Shown here in pieces: positions 1-7,153 of a stretch of 7,782 bases of DNA. This DNA is from an uncultured Collinsella sp. Its GTDB lineage: Bacteria > Actinomycetota > Coriobacteriia > Coriobacteriales > Coriobacteriaceae. Under the pieces are notes generated by a model. It was given only the letters and a program-made list of their open reading frames with translations, ran no database searches and was not told the origin of the DNA. The stretch lies in the NCBI GenBank assembly GCA_900752275.1, contig CAADUS010000001.1, positions 1-7,782 on the forward strand, in the 5' to 3' direction. Within the stretch, counting starts at the first letter, position 1; every line of letters starts with the position of its first letter. Made by a program: the position numbers and the translations under genes.

Positions 1-200
1 ATGCTCGCGTCGCAGATCGGACGACGCGCCCGAGCCGTTAAGGTTAAGTCGGATCGCCTCCCATCTTGCATGCGGCTGCGGCGTATGCCGCCGGTGTGCA
101 TAGGGCTCTGGAGGGAAGGGGGACCCCGATGGGGGAACTCGAGCGCAGCATGCGCGATGACGTGGGCCAGCCTCAGGGCAACGCTCCAAGTACAGACAGT
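1..200 (+). promoter_or_regulatory. GC-rich structured leader upstream of the giant surface protein gene
   Basis: This stretch has no convincing gene. It holds several short hairpins: GCGGC at 78-82 with GCCGC at 87-91 (loop GTAT), CCCC at 124-127 with GGGG at 131-134, and GCGC at 143-146 with GCGC at 152-155. Four G-runs (103-105, 113-115, 118-122, 131-135) lie within 33 nt. I could not place a -35/-10 pair with acceptable spacing, so the promoter may be further upstream. The reading frame of the downstream gene stays open back to position 66, with possible starts at 129 and 150. The codons just before 210 (CCA AGT ACA GAC AGT AGG AGA CAA) are mostly rare for this gene, which favours a non-coding leader. 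No cobalamin-riboswitch core or B12 box was found. Confidence 0.35.
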
Positions 201-206
201 AGGAGA
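201..206 (+). promoter_or_regulatory. Shine-Dalgarno sequence that decides the surface protein start
   Basis: AGGAGA at 201-206 is the strongest ribosome-binding site near the signal peptide. Counted from AGGAG (201-205), it lies 4 nt before the ATG at 210 and 10 nt before the ATG at 216. The ATG at 216 has the more usual spacing; 210 is an acceptable alternative that adds two residues. The further upstream ATG at 129 is preceded by a G-rich run (118-122), but its use would put an unusually long hydrophilic tail before the signal peptide. Confidence 0.65.
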
Positions 207-215
207 CAAATGGAT

Positions 216-3200
216 ATGTTCGAGGACGAGCGCCAGCGCGCCTCGCATCGTCGTGGCGCAATTGCGCGCGGTGTAGCAAAGCGCGGCCTGGTGGCATTCC
301 TGGCCTTCGCGATGGCCTTTGGCACCACGCCGGCCCAGCTGTGGGCCGACGGCGTCGAGGGCATTGCCGAGGCTGTGGCTCAGGCTACGACGCCGGGCGA
401 GGACGCGGGAGCTGCGGACGGTGCTGCAGATAACACCGCGGCTGCTACTGGCGCAAACGATTCGGCTGCCGATAAATCCTCCGAAACTGGGGATACGAGT
501 CCAGTCGCGCCTGACAACGCGAGCAATGACGCGCTAGGCGACCCCGCTGCGTCAGACCCCGCTTCGGCCTCTCCGGCGAACGAGGCGTCCGACACCACCG
601 CCGAGACCGGCGATGCGCCCGCGGTGGTCAGCGAGCCCAATGCAGCTAAGGCCGCACCCCGTGCCGCTGCCACGCTTTCCTCTAAAAATGGTGTCAGCGT
701 CGGAAAGAGCCAGTCGCCTTCTCGCTGGACTGGCTCTAACGTCACTGGCTTTATCCAGAGCAATACTACGCTCTATGCGAATGTCTGGACTTCGTCCAGC
801 AAGCGCGCCAGTGTTTCGGGTTGCACCTATCAGTGGCTTGCTGCCGATATCGCCAACAAGAGCGATGCGGACAACTCTGCGTTTGTTGCTGTCGAGGGCC
901 AGACGAGCTCATCGATCGTTCTGGACGATGCCCTGCGCACTCAGCTTAACGGCAAGTGCCTGCGCGTTCGCATTACCGATGCAAGCGGTAACGTTATCTA
1001 CGGCCCGACTAGGGGCGCCAACAACCAAAAGCTGACGGCAACGACCGCCGTCAAGGCACCCGTTCCTACCAAGACGGCCCTGGATGCAAAGTCTTATGTC
1101 CTCATCCAGTCTTCGGCAGACGATTCGAGTTCGATTTCGTCCGTTAAGGCAGAGACACTGAACCCTGGCACTACGCTTTGGGCGAATGCCTATGACGGCG
1201 AAGCGGTTCCCAACAAGCGTATTGCGGCACAGGCCGGCTGGACCTATCAGTGGCTTGCGTCTGACGTGCGCGATGCCGAGGATTCCGCCTATCAGGCAAT
1301 TCCGGGCCAGACCGACCAGTCGCTGACGATCACGGATGAACTCGCATCGCAGCTTGCGGGCAAGTACATTCGCGTTAAGGTTGTCGGTGACGGTCAAGAG
1401 CTGTTCGGCCCGAGCAGCTCTTTAAAGACGCCCTCGTCTGTTGACTACAATACTCCGGGTCCTGTTGCCGCGAGCGGCCAGATCGCATTAGACCATATCG
1501 TTCTTGCTTATAACGGTGCCGAATTTGGCAACGATTACGAGAGCGTTCCGAGTGCCAACGTCGGCGACACGATTAAGGCTGCTGCCTACTACCTCAACTA
1601 CGACACGCCGACTGTCCTCTACGGTTCCGACAAGGTCGATTTTTCTTGGTGGGTGGCCGATTCCGCCGACGGCTCGTTCGAGCAGGTTGCAACTGGTGAC
1701 ACCTACACGGTTACCAAGGAGTGCGCGAACCGCTACCTCAAGGTTGTCGCTAAGGCCAAGAAGGGTATCCCCGGCTCCGATAGCTGTGAGACCAAGGCGG
1801 GCCGCATTCTGCCCAAGGGCGCGACGACGCTCGATTCAGTTGCATTTACCAATGCGAGCAAGGGCGCCAAGGACACTGGCTCTACGATTGAGGCGTGCGC
1901 CTACAAGGCGGTCGATTACTCGTCTGAGCCGGTTACCGAGGGCGTTACCTACACGTGGCGTTGGTCCTCTGTCGACCCGTCTTCCTCTGCGTTTGATGCG
2001 AAGACCGACTGGCATGTGGTCGAGGGCAAAACCGACAGCAGCTTTACGATTCCCGATGACTACGCCAAGCGCTGGGTGAGCGTGTCGGCCACTGCGGGCG
2101 ATAACACCGTAGAGGCGACTACTGCTGTGGCCGTTAAGGCCGCAGGCTCGCACGAGCTGTTCCTGACGTATCTCAAAAAGATCGTCGGCGATCAGAGCGA
2201 TGACGCCAAGTTTGTCTACAAGAGTGGCGAAAAGATCGGTGTTACTGCATTCGAGAAGACGCCTGCAGGAACAAAGGGTGCCGAGCTTACATCTGATCAA
2301 CTGACCTATACGTGGCAGATTGCCGATAGCTCCCAGGGTCCGTTCACGACGCTGACGGATGAGAACGCCCATAGGCCGTCGTTCGTAATTTCGCAAAAGT
2401 ACGTCGGCAAGTACCTCAAGTGCATCGTCGACGGTGGCTACAACACCGACTATGCCTCCACACGTTATGCCATCGCTAAGGGTGAAGATGCCAAGGCGTA
2501 TACCCTGACATCGGTTAATGTCGCTTCGAGCGGCAACCTTGCACAGGTCGGCGGAACGCTTACCCCTACTGCCAATTACATGGCAACGGGCGATTGGGGC
2601 GATTACGAGACGGCACTCCCCGAGGGCTCCCTCGTCGATTACCGCTGGTATCTCGCCGATGACGCTGAGGGCACAAATGCCCACGAGCTGTTTGGCGCCG
2701 ACGAAACGACCGGCGCGATCACGCTTCCCGCCTCGGCTGAGGGCAAATACGCCTATGTCGTGGCAAACGCCGGCAACAACGATGTCAAGAGCACCGCTTG
2801 GCTCGTTAATTCTTCCGACGAAAAGTCTCTTTCCGTTAACGTCAGGGTTGTAGGCGTAAGCAAACACGATGTCGGTCAGTCCTATGACCTTGTGGACTGG
2901 GTGCCGACGGCCTCGTTTGAGTGGTCGAGTACCCAAAAAATGTCTGCCTGGGACATCTTTGCCAAGGTGCTTGACGACGCCGGCTATAGCTATAGCACGG
3001 ACGGTGGCGTTCCCTATTCGGTTACGAACCCCGATAAGTCCCAGACGCTCGCGACGGAAAACACGGCGTCCGGCTATAAGTACTGGCGTTTTGATATTAA
3101 TGGCAAGGCTGCCAACTCTTATGCCACGGGCTACTACCCGAGCGATGGCGACACGCTCGAGCTGGTGTACGAGGATCCCACGGGCGCGGTTTCCACGCAG

Positions 3201-6191
3201 GTTTCCGCGACGTGTTCGGTCGTCGGCACCGACGCCAAGGGTGCTCAGCAGACCTGGGCTGCCGCTCAGAACATTACGCTGAAGAAAGGCTCGACTGCGG
3301 CCGACCTCTCCGAACAGCTTTTCAAGCAGACTGGCCTTAAGGCCGACTACGACCCCGATGGCAGCTGGGGTTGGGCGCTCAACTCGATCACGTCGCCCTT
3401 CGACTCCGACCGCACGCTCGCCTACGACTCGGCGACCGGCGCGTACTGGCAGCTGTTCATCAACGGCAAGTCCTCCATGGTCGGCGCCGGCGGCTACACG
3501 CTCAAGGCCGGCGACTCCGTCGTCTGGTGCTACTCGAAGTACAACGACCCCGCTCCTGCCGATCAGCTTTCGGTAAGCTGCACCGTTATCGGCCAGGATG
3601 CTTCGGGCGCCCAGCAGACGTGGGCACAGCCTACGACAGCTCTCGTGGACGAGGGAACAACCGCTGCTGACCTTTCCGAGCAGATCTTTAAAAAGTCTGG
3701 CATTGGCGCCAAAACGGGGGAGAGCTCGTTTGGCTGGTATCTCGAGTCGCTGACCTCGCCGTTCGAAAAGAACGTGACCCTCTCGAGCGAGAAGGTTGAC
3801 GAAAACACCTGGAAATATTGGCAGTTCTTTGTCAATGGCAAGCCTGTTGATGTTGGTGCGGGCGCCTATACGCTTAAGGCAAGCGACGAGATTGCTTGGG
3901 TCTATGGCTCCGACGGCACCATGCCTGGTCAGGTCTCCGTTTCGATGGAGATCATCGGCAAGAAGGACGATAAGGCTCAGCGCTGGACTGATCCTTCGAT
4001 GCAGGTGTTCGTTGAGGGCACGACGATTAAGGATGCATCTGCTGCCTATTTCGATGCCCTGGGCATTGATTCCGTGATGCTCAATGATGGCGGCTATTGG
4101 AATGTCCATAGCCTCGTGTCCCCGCTTGATGGCACAAAGCTGACGGGCTCCTGGTCGTTCTTTGTAAACGGGGACCCCGGGACTCAGCTCGATGGTGACT
4201 ACGCGCTCAAGTCGGGCGACAAGATCGTCTGGGCATATGCTGCCGGCGACACGGTGCCCAATCCTGACGAAATCGTCGTGGATCCGAGCGCTTCGCGCCC
4301 GACCGATTGGAAAGCCGACTGGAACGGCAATTCCAATGCGGTGGTCGAGAACGTGTCCACCCCTACGGGCGCGCTGGCAAGCTCTTGGACGTTCGATTGG
4401 AAGGCCTACTCGGGCGCCACGTATCCCAACGCGAGCGAGCCGATTGTCGTAAACGGCAACGTGTATCTCGCCGTCAACAAGCGCTTGCTTAAGATCGACG
4501 CAGAGTCGGGCAAGGTGCTTGCCGAGTCGAACCTTAAGACTACGATTGGCTACACGACGCGTCCGATTTATACGAACGGCTTGGTCATCGTCCCGCTCGA
4601 TGGCGGTGCGGTCCAGGCTCTGACGGCCGATACGCTCACGACGGTTTGGGTTACCGACCCTGTGAGCAAAACTGCTCAGTCGAATTCTCAGCTGACGGTC
4701 GATGGCAACTATTTCTATGTCGGCACCGTTGATGTCGACTATGGTAAGGGCGTGTATAACAACGGCCATCTGACGCGCATCAATATCCTGACCGGTGCCG
4801 TTTCCTGGCAGCACGTCAACGCCGATGAGGGTTATTACTGGACGGGTGCTACCGTGGGTGACGGCTTTATTCTGGTTCCCACCAGCGCCGGTACCGTTGA
4901 GATGCTCGGCAAGTCTTCGGGCGCTGTGCTTGGAAGCGTTTCCGTTGGGGCTATCGTTAACTCCTCCTGTGTGCTCTCCGCCGACGGTAGCCATGCTTAT
5001 CTGATTTCGCGCGATGGCAAGCTGCACGTTTTGGCGATTTCTGACGGTAGTTCGCGTGGTGCGGATGCCGCTTCGCGCATTTCCGAAGAGCGCGTCGTCG
5101 ACCTGGGTCTTACGGGATGCGCCTGCATGCCTACGCTGTATGGCAACAAGCTGATTGTCGGCGGCGAGGTTTCCGGTGGCTCTGCGCTGGCGATTGTCGA
5201 CCTTGATAATGACTTTGCTACGACGTTGGTTTCGTCTGCTGATGGCTCCGCGCTTCCCATCGGCGGCATCAAGGGTGCACCGCTCGTGAGCGCCCAGGCA
5301 GATGGCACGTATGTCTACTTCACGGTTAACTACGGTGCGACTTCCGACTATGTGAACTACACCTCGGGCGGCGGTGTCTATCGCTACAAGCTGGGTGACG
5401 CGCAGGCGACCGGTGCGTTTAGCGCAACGGGACACAACAACTACTGCGACTCGCCGATTGCCTGCGACGCCAAGGGCAACCTCTACTACATCAACGATTC
5501 CGGCACGTTGTTCAAGCTGAATGGTGGCGTTAAGGTCTCGTTCGAGACTGGCGATGGTTCCAAGGTCGATTTCCAGACTACGGCCGACGGCAAGCTGGTT
5601 AAGCCTGCCGATCCGACGCGTGAGGGCTACACCTTCGGTGGCTGGTACACCGATGAGGCTTGCACGGAGGCGTATGACTTCAGCACGCCGGTGACGGCCG
5701 ATATGACGCTGTATGCCAAGTGGACCAAGAACGCCGTTAACCCTGACGGCAATGGCGGTTCTGGCTCTAACGGTGGCAGCGGCTCCGGCACTGGTGCTGG
5801 TACCGGCACGGGCGCTGGCGCGGGCACTGGCTCCGGCTCGAAGGGTGGCGCTGTCGCCCCGGGTCAGAAGCCGGTGACCAAGACGACGGTGTCGACCAAG
5901 ACCGGGACCAAGGACAACAAGTCCGACAAGAAGGACTCCGACAAGTCCGACAAGAAGGACGAGAAGAAGTCTGACAAGAAGGACGGCAAGTCCGACAAGA
6001 AGTCCGACTCCAAGTCCGACAAGGCATCCGCTTCCACGACCACTGCCAAGAAGTCCACTGAGGCTTCCGCGCAGGAGTCTGGCCTCAACCCGCTCGCTAT
6101 TGTCGGCATCGCGGCCGGCGTGATCGGCCTCGCGCTCATCGCCGTCTTCATGCTGACCAAGCGCGGCAAGGGTGACGGTAATGCCCGATAA
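216..6191 (+). CDS. Giant anchored surface protein: Ig-like modules, four DUF4430 domains, PQQ propeller, Listeria-Bacteroides repeat
   Basis: The product is about 1,991 residues and should lie outside the membrane. It starts with a basic signal peptide (about 1-44) whose hydrophobic core ends at AQLWA, a likely signal-peptidase site. A long Ala/Asp/Ser/Thr-rich spacer follows (about 45-156). Six Ig-like modules (about 159-867) each carry a Tyr/Phe-x-Trp strand and a G-K-Y-x-x-V strand. Four DUF4430 domains follow (about 872-988, 995-1112, 1117-1235, 1239-1346), each with the pattern W-x-F-x-(V/I/D)-N-G and Y-x-L-K-x-G-D. Next come a PQQ-like beta-propeller (about 1362-1771), one Listeria-Bacteroides repeat containing GYTFGGWY (about 1772-1839), a Gly/Ser linker, a Lys/Ser/Asp stalk, and a transmembrane helix (about 1960-1980) with a short KRGKG-type cytoplasmic tail. 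No LPXTG motif precedes the helix, so it is probably retained in the membrane. DUF4430 is homologous to the transcobalamin C-terminal domain; ligand binding or adhesion is inferred. The domain calls are firmer than the function. Confidence 0.93.
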   Translation: MFEDERQRASHRRGAIARGVAKRGLVAFLAFAMAFGTTPAQLWADGVEGIAEAVAQATTPGEDAGAADGAADNTAAATGANDSAADKSSETGDTSPVAPDNASNDALGDPAASDPASASPANEASDTTAETGDAPAVVSEPNAAKAAPRAAATLSSKNGVSVGKSQSPSRWTGSNVTGFIQSNTTLYANVWTSSSKRASVSGCTYQWLAADIANKSDADNSAFVAVEGQTSSSIVLDDALRTQLNGKCLRVRITDASGNVIYGPTRGANNQKLTATTAVKAPVPTKTALDAKSYVLIQSSADDSSSISSVKAETLNPGTTLWANAYDGEAVPNKRIAAQAGWTYQWLASDVRDAEDSAYQAIPGQTDQSLTITDELASQLAGKYIRVKVVGDGQELFGPSSSLKTPSSVDYNTPGPVAASGQIALDHIVLAYNGAEFGNDYESVPSANVGDTIKAAAYYLNYDTPTVLYGSDKVDFSWWVADSADGSFEQVATGDTYTVTKECANRYLKVVAKAKKGIPGSDSCETKAGRILPKGATTLDSVAFTNASKGAKDTGSTIEACAYKAVDYSSEPVTEGVTYTWRWSSVDPSSSAFDAKTDWHVVEGKTDSSFTIPDDYAKRWVSVSATAGDNTVEATTAVAVKAAGSHELFLTYLKKIVGDQSDDAKFVYKSGEKIGVTAFEKTPAGTKGAELTSDQLTYTWQIADSSQGPFTTLTDENAHRPSFVISQKYVGKYLKCIVDGGYNTDYASTRYAIAKGEDAKAYTLTSVNVASSGNLAQVGGTLTPTANYMATGDWGDYETALPEGSLVDYRWYLADDAEGTNAHELFGADETTGAITLPASAEGKYAYVVANAGNNDVKSTAWLVNSSDEKSLSVNVRVVGVSKHDVGQSYDLVDWVPTASFEWSSTQKMSAWDIFAKVLDDAGYSYSTDGGVPYSVTNPDKSQTLATENTASGYKYWRFDINGKAANSYATGYYPSDGDTLELVYEDPTGAVSTQVSATCSVVGTDAKGAQQTWAAAQNITLKKGSTAADLSEQLFKQTGLKADYDPDGSWGWALNSITSPFDSDRTLAYDSATGAYWQLFINGKSSMVGAGGYTLKAGDSVVWCYSKYNDPAPADQLSVSCTVIGQDASGAQQTWAQPTTALVDEGTTAADLSEQIFKKSGIGAKTGESSFGWYLESLTSPFEKNVTLSSEKVDENTWKYWQFFVNGKPVDVGAGAYTLKASDEIAWVYGSDGTMPGQVSVSMEIIGKKDDKAQRWTDPSMQVFVEGTTIKDASAAYFDALGIDSVMLNDGGYWNVHSLVSPLDGTKLTGSWSFFVNGDPGTQLDGDYALKSGDKIVWAYAAGDTVPNPDEIVVDPSASRPTDWKADWNGNSNAVVENVSTPTGALASSWTFDWKAYSGATYPNASEPIVVNGNVYLAVNKRLLKIDAESGKVLAESNLKTTIGYTTRPIYTNGLVIVPLDGGAVQALTADTLTTVWVTDPVSKTAQSNSQLTVDGNYFYVGTVDVDYGKGVYNNGHLTRINILTGAVSWQHVNADEGYYWTGATVGDGFILVPTSAGTVEMLGKSSGAVLGSVSVGAIVNSSCVLSADGSHAYLISRDGKLHVLAISDGSSRGADAASRISEERVVDLGLTGCACMPTLYGNKLIVGGEVSGGSALAIVDLDNDFATTLVSSADGSALPIGGIKGAPLVSAQADGTYVYFTVNYGATSDYVNYTSGGGVYRYKLGDAQATGAFSATGHNNYCDSPIACDAKGNLYYINDSGTLFKLNGGVKVSFETGDGSKVDFQTTADGKLVKPADPTREGYTFGGWYTDEACTEAYDFSTPVTADMTLYAKWTKNAVNPDGNGGSGSNGGSGSGTGAGTGTGAGAGTGSGSKGGAVAPGQKPVTKTTVSTKTGTKDNKSDKKDSDKSDKKDEKKSDKKDGKSDKKSDSKSDKASASTTTAKKSTEASAQESGLNPLAIVGIAAGVIGLALIAVFMLTKRGKGDGNAR
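676..2815 (+). repeat. Six tandem Ig-like modules within the surface protein
   Basis: Six diverged protein repeats of roughly 100-140 residues start near 676, 1080, 1490, 1830, 2151 and 2506. Each begins with a short beta-strand segment (for example LDHIVL, LDSVAF, LTSVNV). Each then has a Trp-containing strand (YQWLA twice, FSWWVA, YTWRW, YTWQIA, YRWYLA), an acidic loop resembling DSADGSF, and a strand resembling GKYIRVKV near the end. Modules 1 and 2 are closest to each other, sharing YQWLA, GQT and the GK-x-x-R-V strand. They resemble Ig-like repeats of other large actinobacterial and clostridial surface proteins, but I cannot assign a named Pfam family. Their likely role is an extended rod that projects the C-terminal domains or mediates contacts. 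Confidence 0.7.
2829..4253 (+). repeat. Four tandem DUF4430 (transcobalamin C-terminal-like) domains
   Basis: Domains lie at about 2829-3179, 3198-3550, 3564-3920 and 3930-4253. Each opens with a strand such as VSVSMEIIG. In the middle three parts share an N-terminal half with a helix resembling TTAADLSEQ, followed by S-P-(F/L)-(D/E). Each ends with Y-W-x-(L/F)-F-(I/V)-N-G, or a variant, and Y-x-L-K-(A/S)-(G/S)-D-x-(I/V)-(V/A)-W-x-Y. Domains 2 and 3 are the closest pair, sharing GAQQTWA, TAADLSEQ and TSPF, and look like a fairly recent duplication. Domain 1 is the most diverged, with long insertions and DTLELVY in place of the final W-x-Y strand. DUF4430 is the fold of the C-terminal domain of transcobalamin and intrinsic factor; the alpha/alpha-barrel partner domain of those proteins is absent here. 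Confidence 0.82.
5748..5853 (+). repeat. Gly/Ser/Thr-rich linker repeat in the surface protein
   Basis: About 35 codons alternate glycine with serine, threonine, alanine or asparagine, built from GGC/GGT paired with other short codons. The stretch connects the Listeria-Bacteroides repeat domain to the charged stalk. It is predicted to be flexible and unstructured. Such near-repetitive DNA is prone to length change by slippage, so its length may vary between strains. Confidence 0.75.
5919..6023 (+). repeat. Lys/Ser/Asp low-complexity stalk (KSDKKD-type repeats)
   Basis: Imperfect tandem copies of KSDKKD/KKSDKKDG use almost only AAG, TCC and GAC codons. The stretch sits just before the transmembrane helix, where a protein would cross the cell wall, so a wall-spanning stalk is a reasonable inference. 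The balanced Lys/Asp pattern gives near-neutral net charge. A related, less regular Lys/Ser/Asp stretch occurs just after the membrane helix in the next gene's product. Confidence 0.75.
6168..6172 (+). promoter_or_regulatory. Ribosome-binding site for the second DUF4430 gene, inside the preceding gene
   Basis: AAGGG lies 8 nt before the ATG at 6181, within the last codons of the surface protein gene. An upstream in-frame GTG at 6172 has no suitable site ahead of it. The start at 6181 therefore overlaps the upstream stop codon (6189-6191) by 11 bp, which suggests that ribosomes ending the first gene help initiate the second. Confidence 0.55.
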
Positions 6192-7083
6192 GCCCAAGGA
6201 GACCAACGGGCAGCAGCCCGACTCCTCGTTTATCCAGCTCGACGATGCAAAGCAAAAGGGCGCCGCTTCGGCGGCGTCCGCCCCGCGGCGCAAGGCACTT
6301 GTCGGCGTTTTTACGGCTGCTTGCGTTGCCCTGATTGTCGTCTCGCTGGGGTTTGTCCATCCCTCCACAAGCGGTGCCTGGTCCATCGACTGGATCGTTC
6401 AGGCCGTGACGGGGGAGAGCGTCGTTGCCAACGACGCCAGGGGAGCTGGCTCGGCTGCTGCTTCTGGCAAAGCTGACTCTAAGAACTCCAAGGCTTCGGG
6501 CGATGCGAAAGATAAGTCCAAGGACTCGGGTGACGCCAAGGGCGATTCCGAGTCTTCGAACAAGAGCTCGGATAAAAACTCGGATGGCAAAAAGTCTGAA
6601 GACCAGCGTGGCAAGAAGTCTGGCGATGTATCGGCTGCTCAGAATACCGAAACTGCCGATACTTCTAACACGTCTGGTGGTACCTCTTCGGGCGGCGGCC
6701 AATCGTCTGGCGGCGCCTCTGCTTCTAACGGCGGAACCGCCTCCTCGGGCGGCCAGGGCGGCACGCAGGAGCCCAGTTACGTCACGGTGACGGTTGCGGT
6801 CACATCGAGCGCCGTGGGCAATCCTGTGTCCGCCGGCGGCACCTATACCTTTAACGAAGGTGCCACCGTCTACGACGCCCTATGCGCGCTCGGGCTTTCC
6901 GTCAACGCACACGGCGCATCGTACGGCACGTATGTCGCCGCGATCGGCGGTTTGGCCGAGAAGCAGTATGGCGGCACGAGCGGTTGGATGTACTCTGTCA
7001 ACGGCTCGACGCCCATGACGGCCTGCAGCAACTACGTTCTCTCCAACGGCGACAACGTCGTCTGGTATTACGTAACAGGCTAG
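6181..7083 (+). CDS. N-terminally anchored DUF4430 domain protein
   Basis: The product is 300 residues. Residues 1-38 are hydrophilic and end in PRRK, residues about 39-59 form a single hydrophobic helix, and the rest should be outside. Residues about 91-150 form a Lys/Ser/Asp/Gly stalk and 165-195 a Gly/Ser linker. One DUF4430 domain covers about 200-299, with a V-T-V-T-V strand, ATVYDALCALG helix, GWMYSVNG, and YVLSNGDNVVWYY at the very C-terminus. Two cysteines (about 235 and 282) in that domain could form a disulfide. The hydrophobic segment lacks a lipobox and a clear signal-peptidase site, so a signal anchor is more likely than a cleaved signal. The gene overlaps the giant surface protein gene by 11 bp and shares its domain type, so the two are probably co-expressed partners. 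Ligand binding is inferred from DUF4430 homology to transcobalamin; the ligand is unknown. Confidence 0.92.
   Translation: MPDKPKETNGQQPDSSFIQLDDAKQKGAASAASAPRRKALVGVFTAACVALIVVSLGFVHPSTSGAWSIDWIVQAVTGESVVANDARGAGSAAASGKADSKNSKASGDAKDKSKDSGDAKGDSESSNKSSDKNSDGKKSEDQRGKKSGDVSAAQNTETADTSNTSGGTSSGGGQSSGGASASNGGTASSGGQGGTQEPSYVTVTVAVTSSAVGNPVSAGGTYTFNEGATVYDALCALGLSVNAHGASYGTYVAAIGGLAEKQYGGTSGWMYSVNGSTPMTACSNYVLSNGDNVVWYYVTG
6258..6279 (+). other. Stable UUCG-capped hairpin near the start of the second gene
   Basis: CGCCGC (6261-6266), loop TTCG (6267-6270) and GCGGCG (6271-6276) make a perfect stem with the C(UUCG)G tetraloop. G6260-T6277 (wobble), G6259-C6278 and G6258-C6279 extend it to 9 bp. 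It lies about 80 nt inside the coding sequence, in an Ala-rich part before the membrane helix. No T-run follows, so it is not a terminator. It may be a coding accident of GCC/GCG alanine codons, or it may slow translation or block mRNA decay between the two genes. Confidence 0.5.
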
Positions 7084-7104
7084 GGATCTCAACATAACGC
7101 ACGG

Positions 7105-7144
7105 AACGGGCAGCTCGGACAAACATCCAGGCCGCCCGTTTTTT
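7105..7144 (+). terminator. Rho-independent terminator of the DUF4430 operon
   Basis: AACGGGC at 7105-7111 pairs perfectly with GCCCGTT at 7134-7140, and a run of six T (7139-7144) follows. The enclosed 22 nt can form a small inner stem (GGA 7117-7119 with TCC 7126-7128). It begins 21 bp after the stop codon of the second DUF4430 gene and is oriented to end that transcript. Confidence 0.8.
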
Positions 7145-7153
7145 GATGCGAAT

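Noticed and set aside
66..68. TTG at 66 as the start of the giant surface protein
   Set aside because: No ribosome-binding site precedes it, it would add about 50 hydrophilic residues before the signal peptide, and a clear Shine-Dalgarno lies at 201-206.
1..209. Cobalamin riboswitch upstream of a transcobalamin-like gene
   Set aside because: AGTAGGAGAC near 198-207 slightly resembles a B12 box, and a GGGAA occurs at 113-117. The conserved core elements (a CCCGCAACTGT-like segment, GCCACTG-like segment and full B12 box) are absent, and AGGAGA is better explained as the Shine-Dalgarno.
1836..6386. A 1,516-codon open frame on the minus strand, antisense to the surface protein
   Set aside because: It is antisense to a plus-strand gene with clear domains and strong G/C third-position bias, which removes stop codons on the opposite strand. 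Its translation is Arg/Gly/Val/Ile-rich with no recognisable domain.
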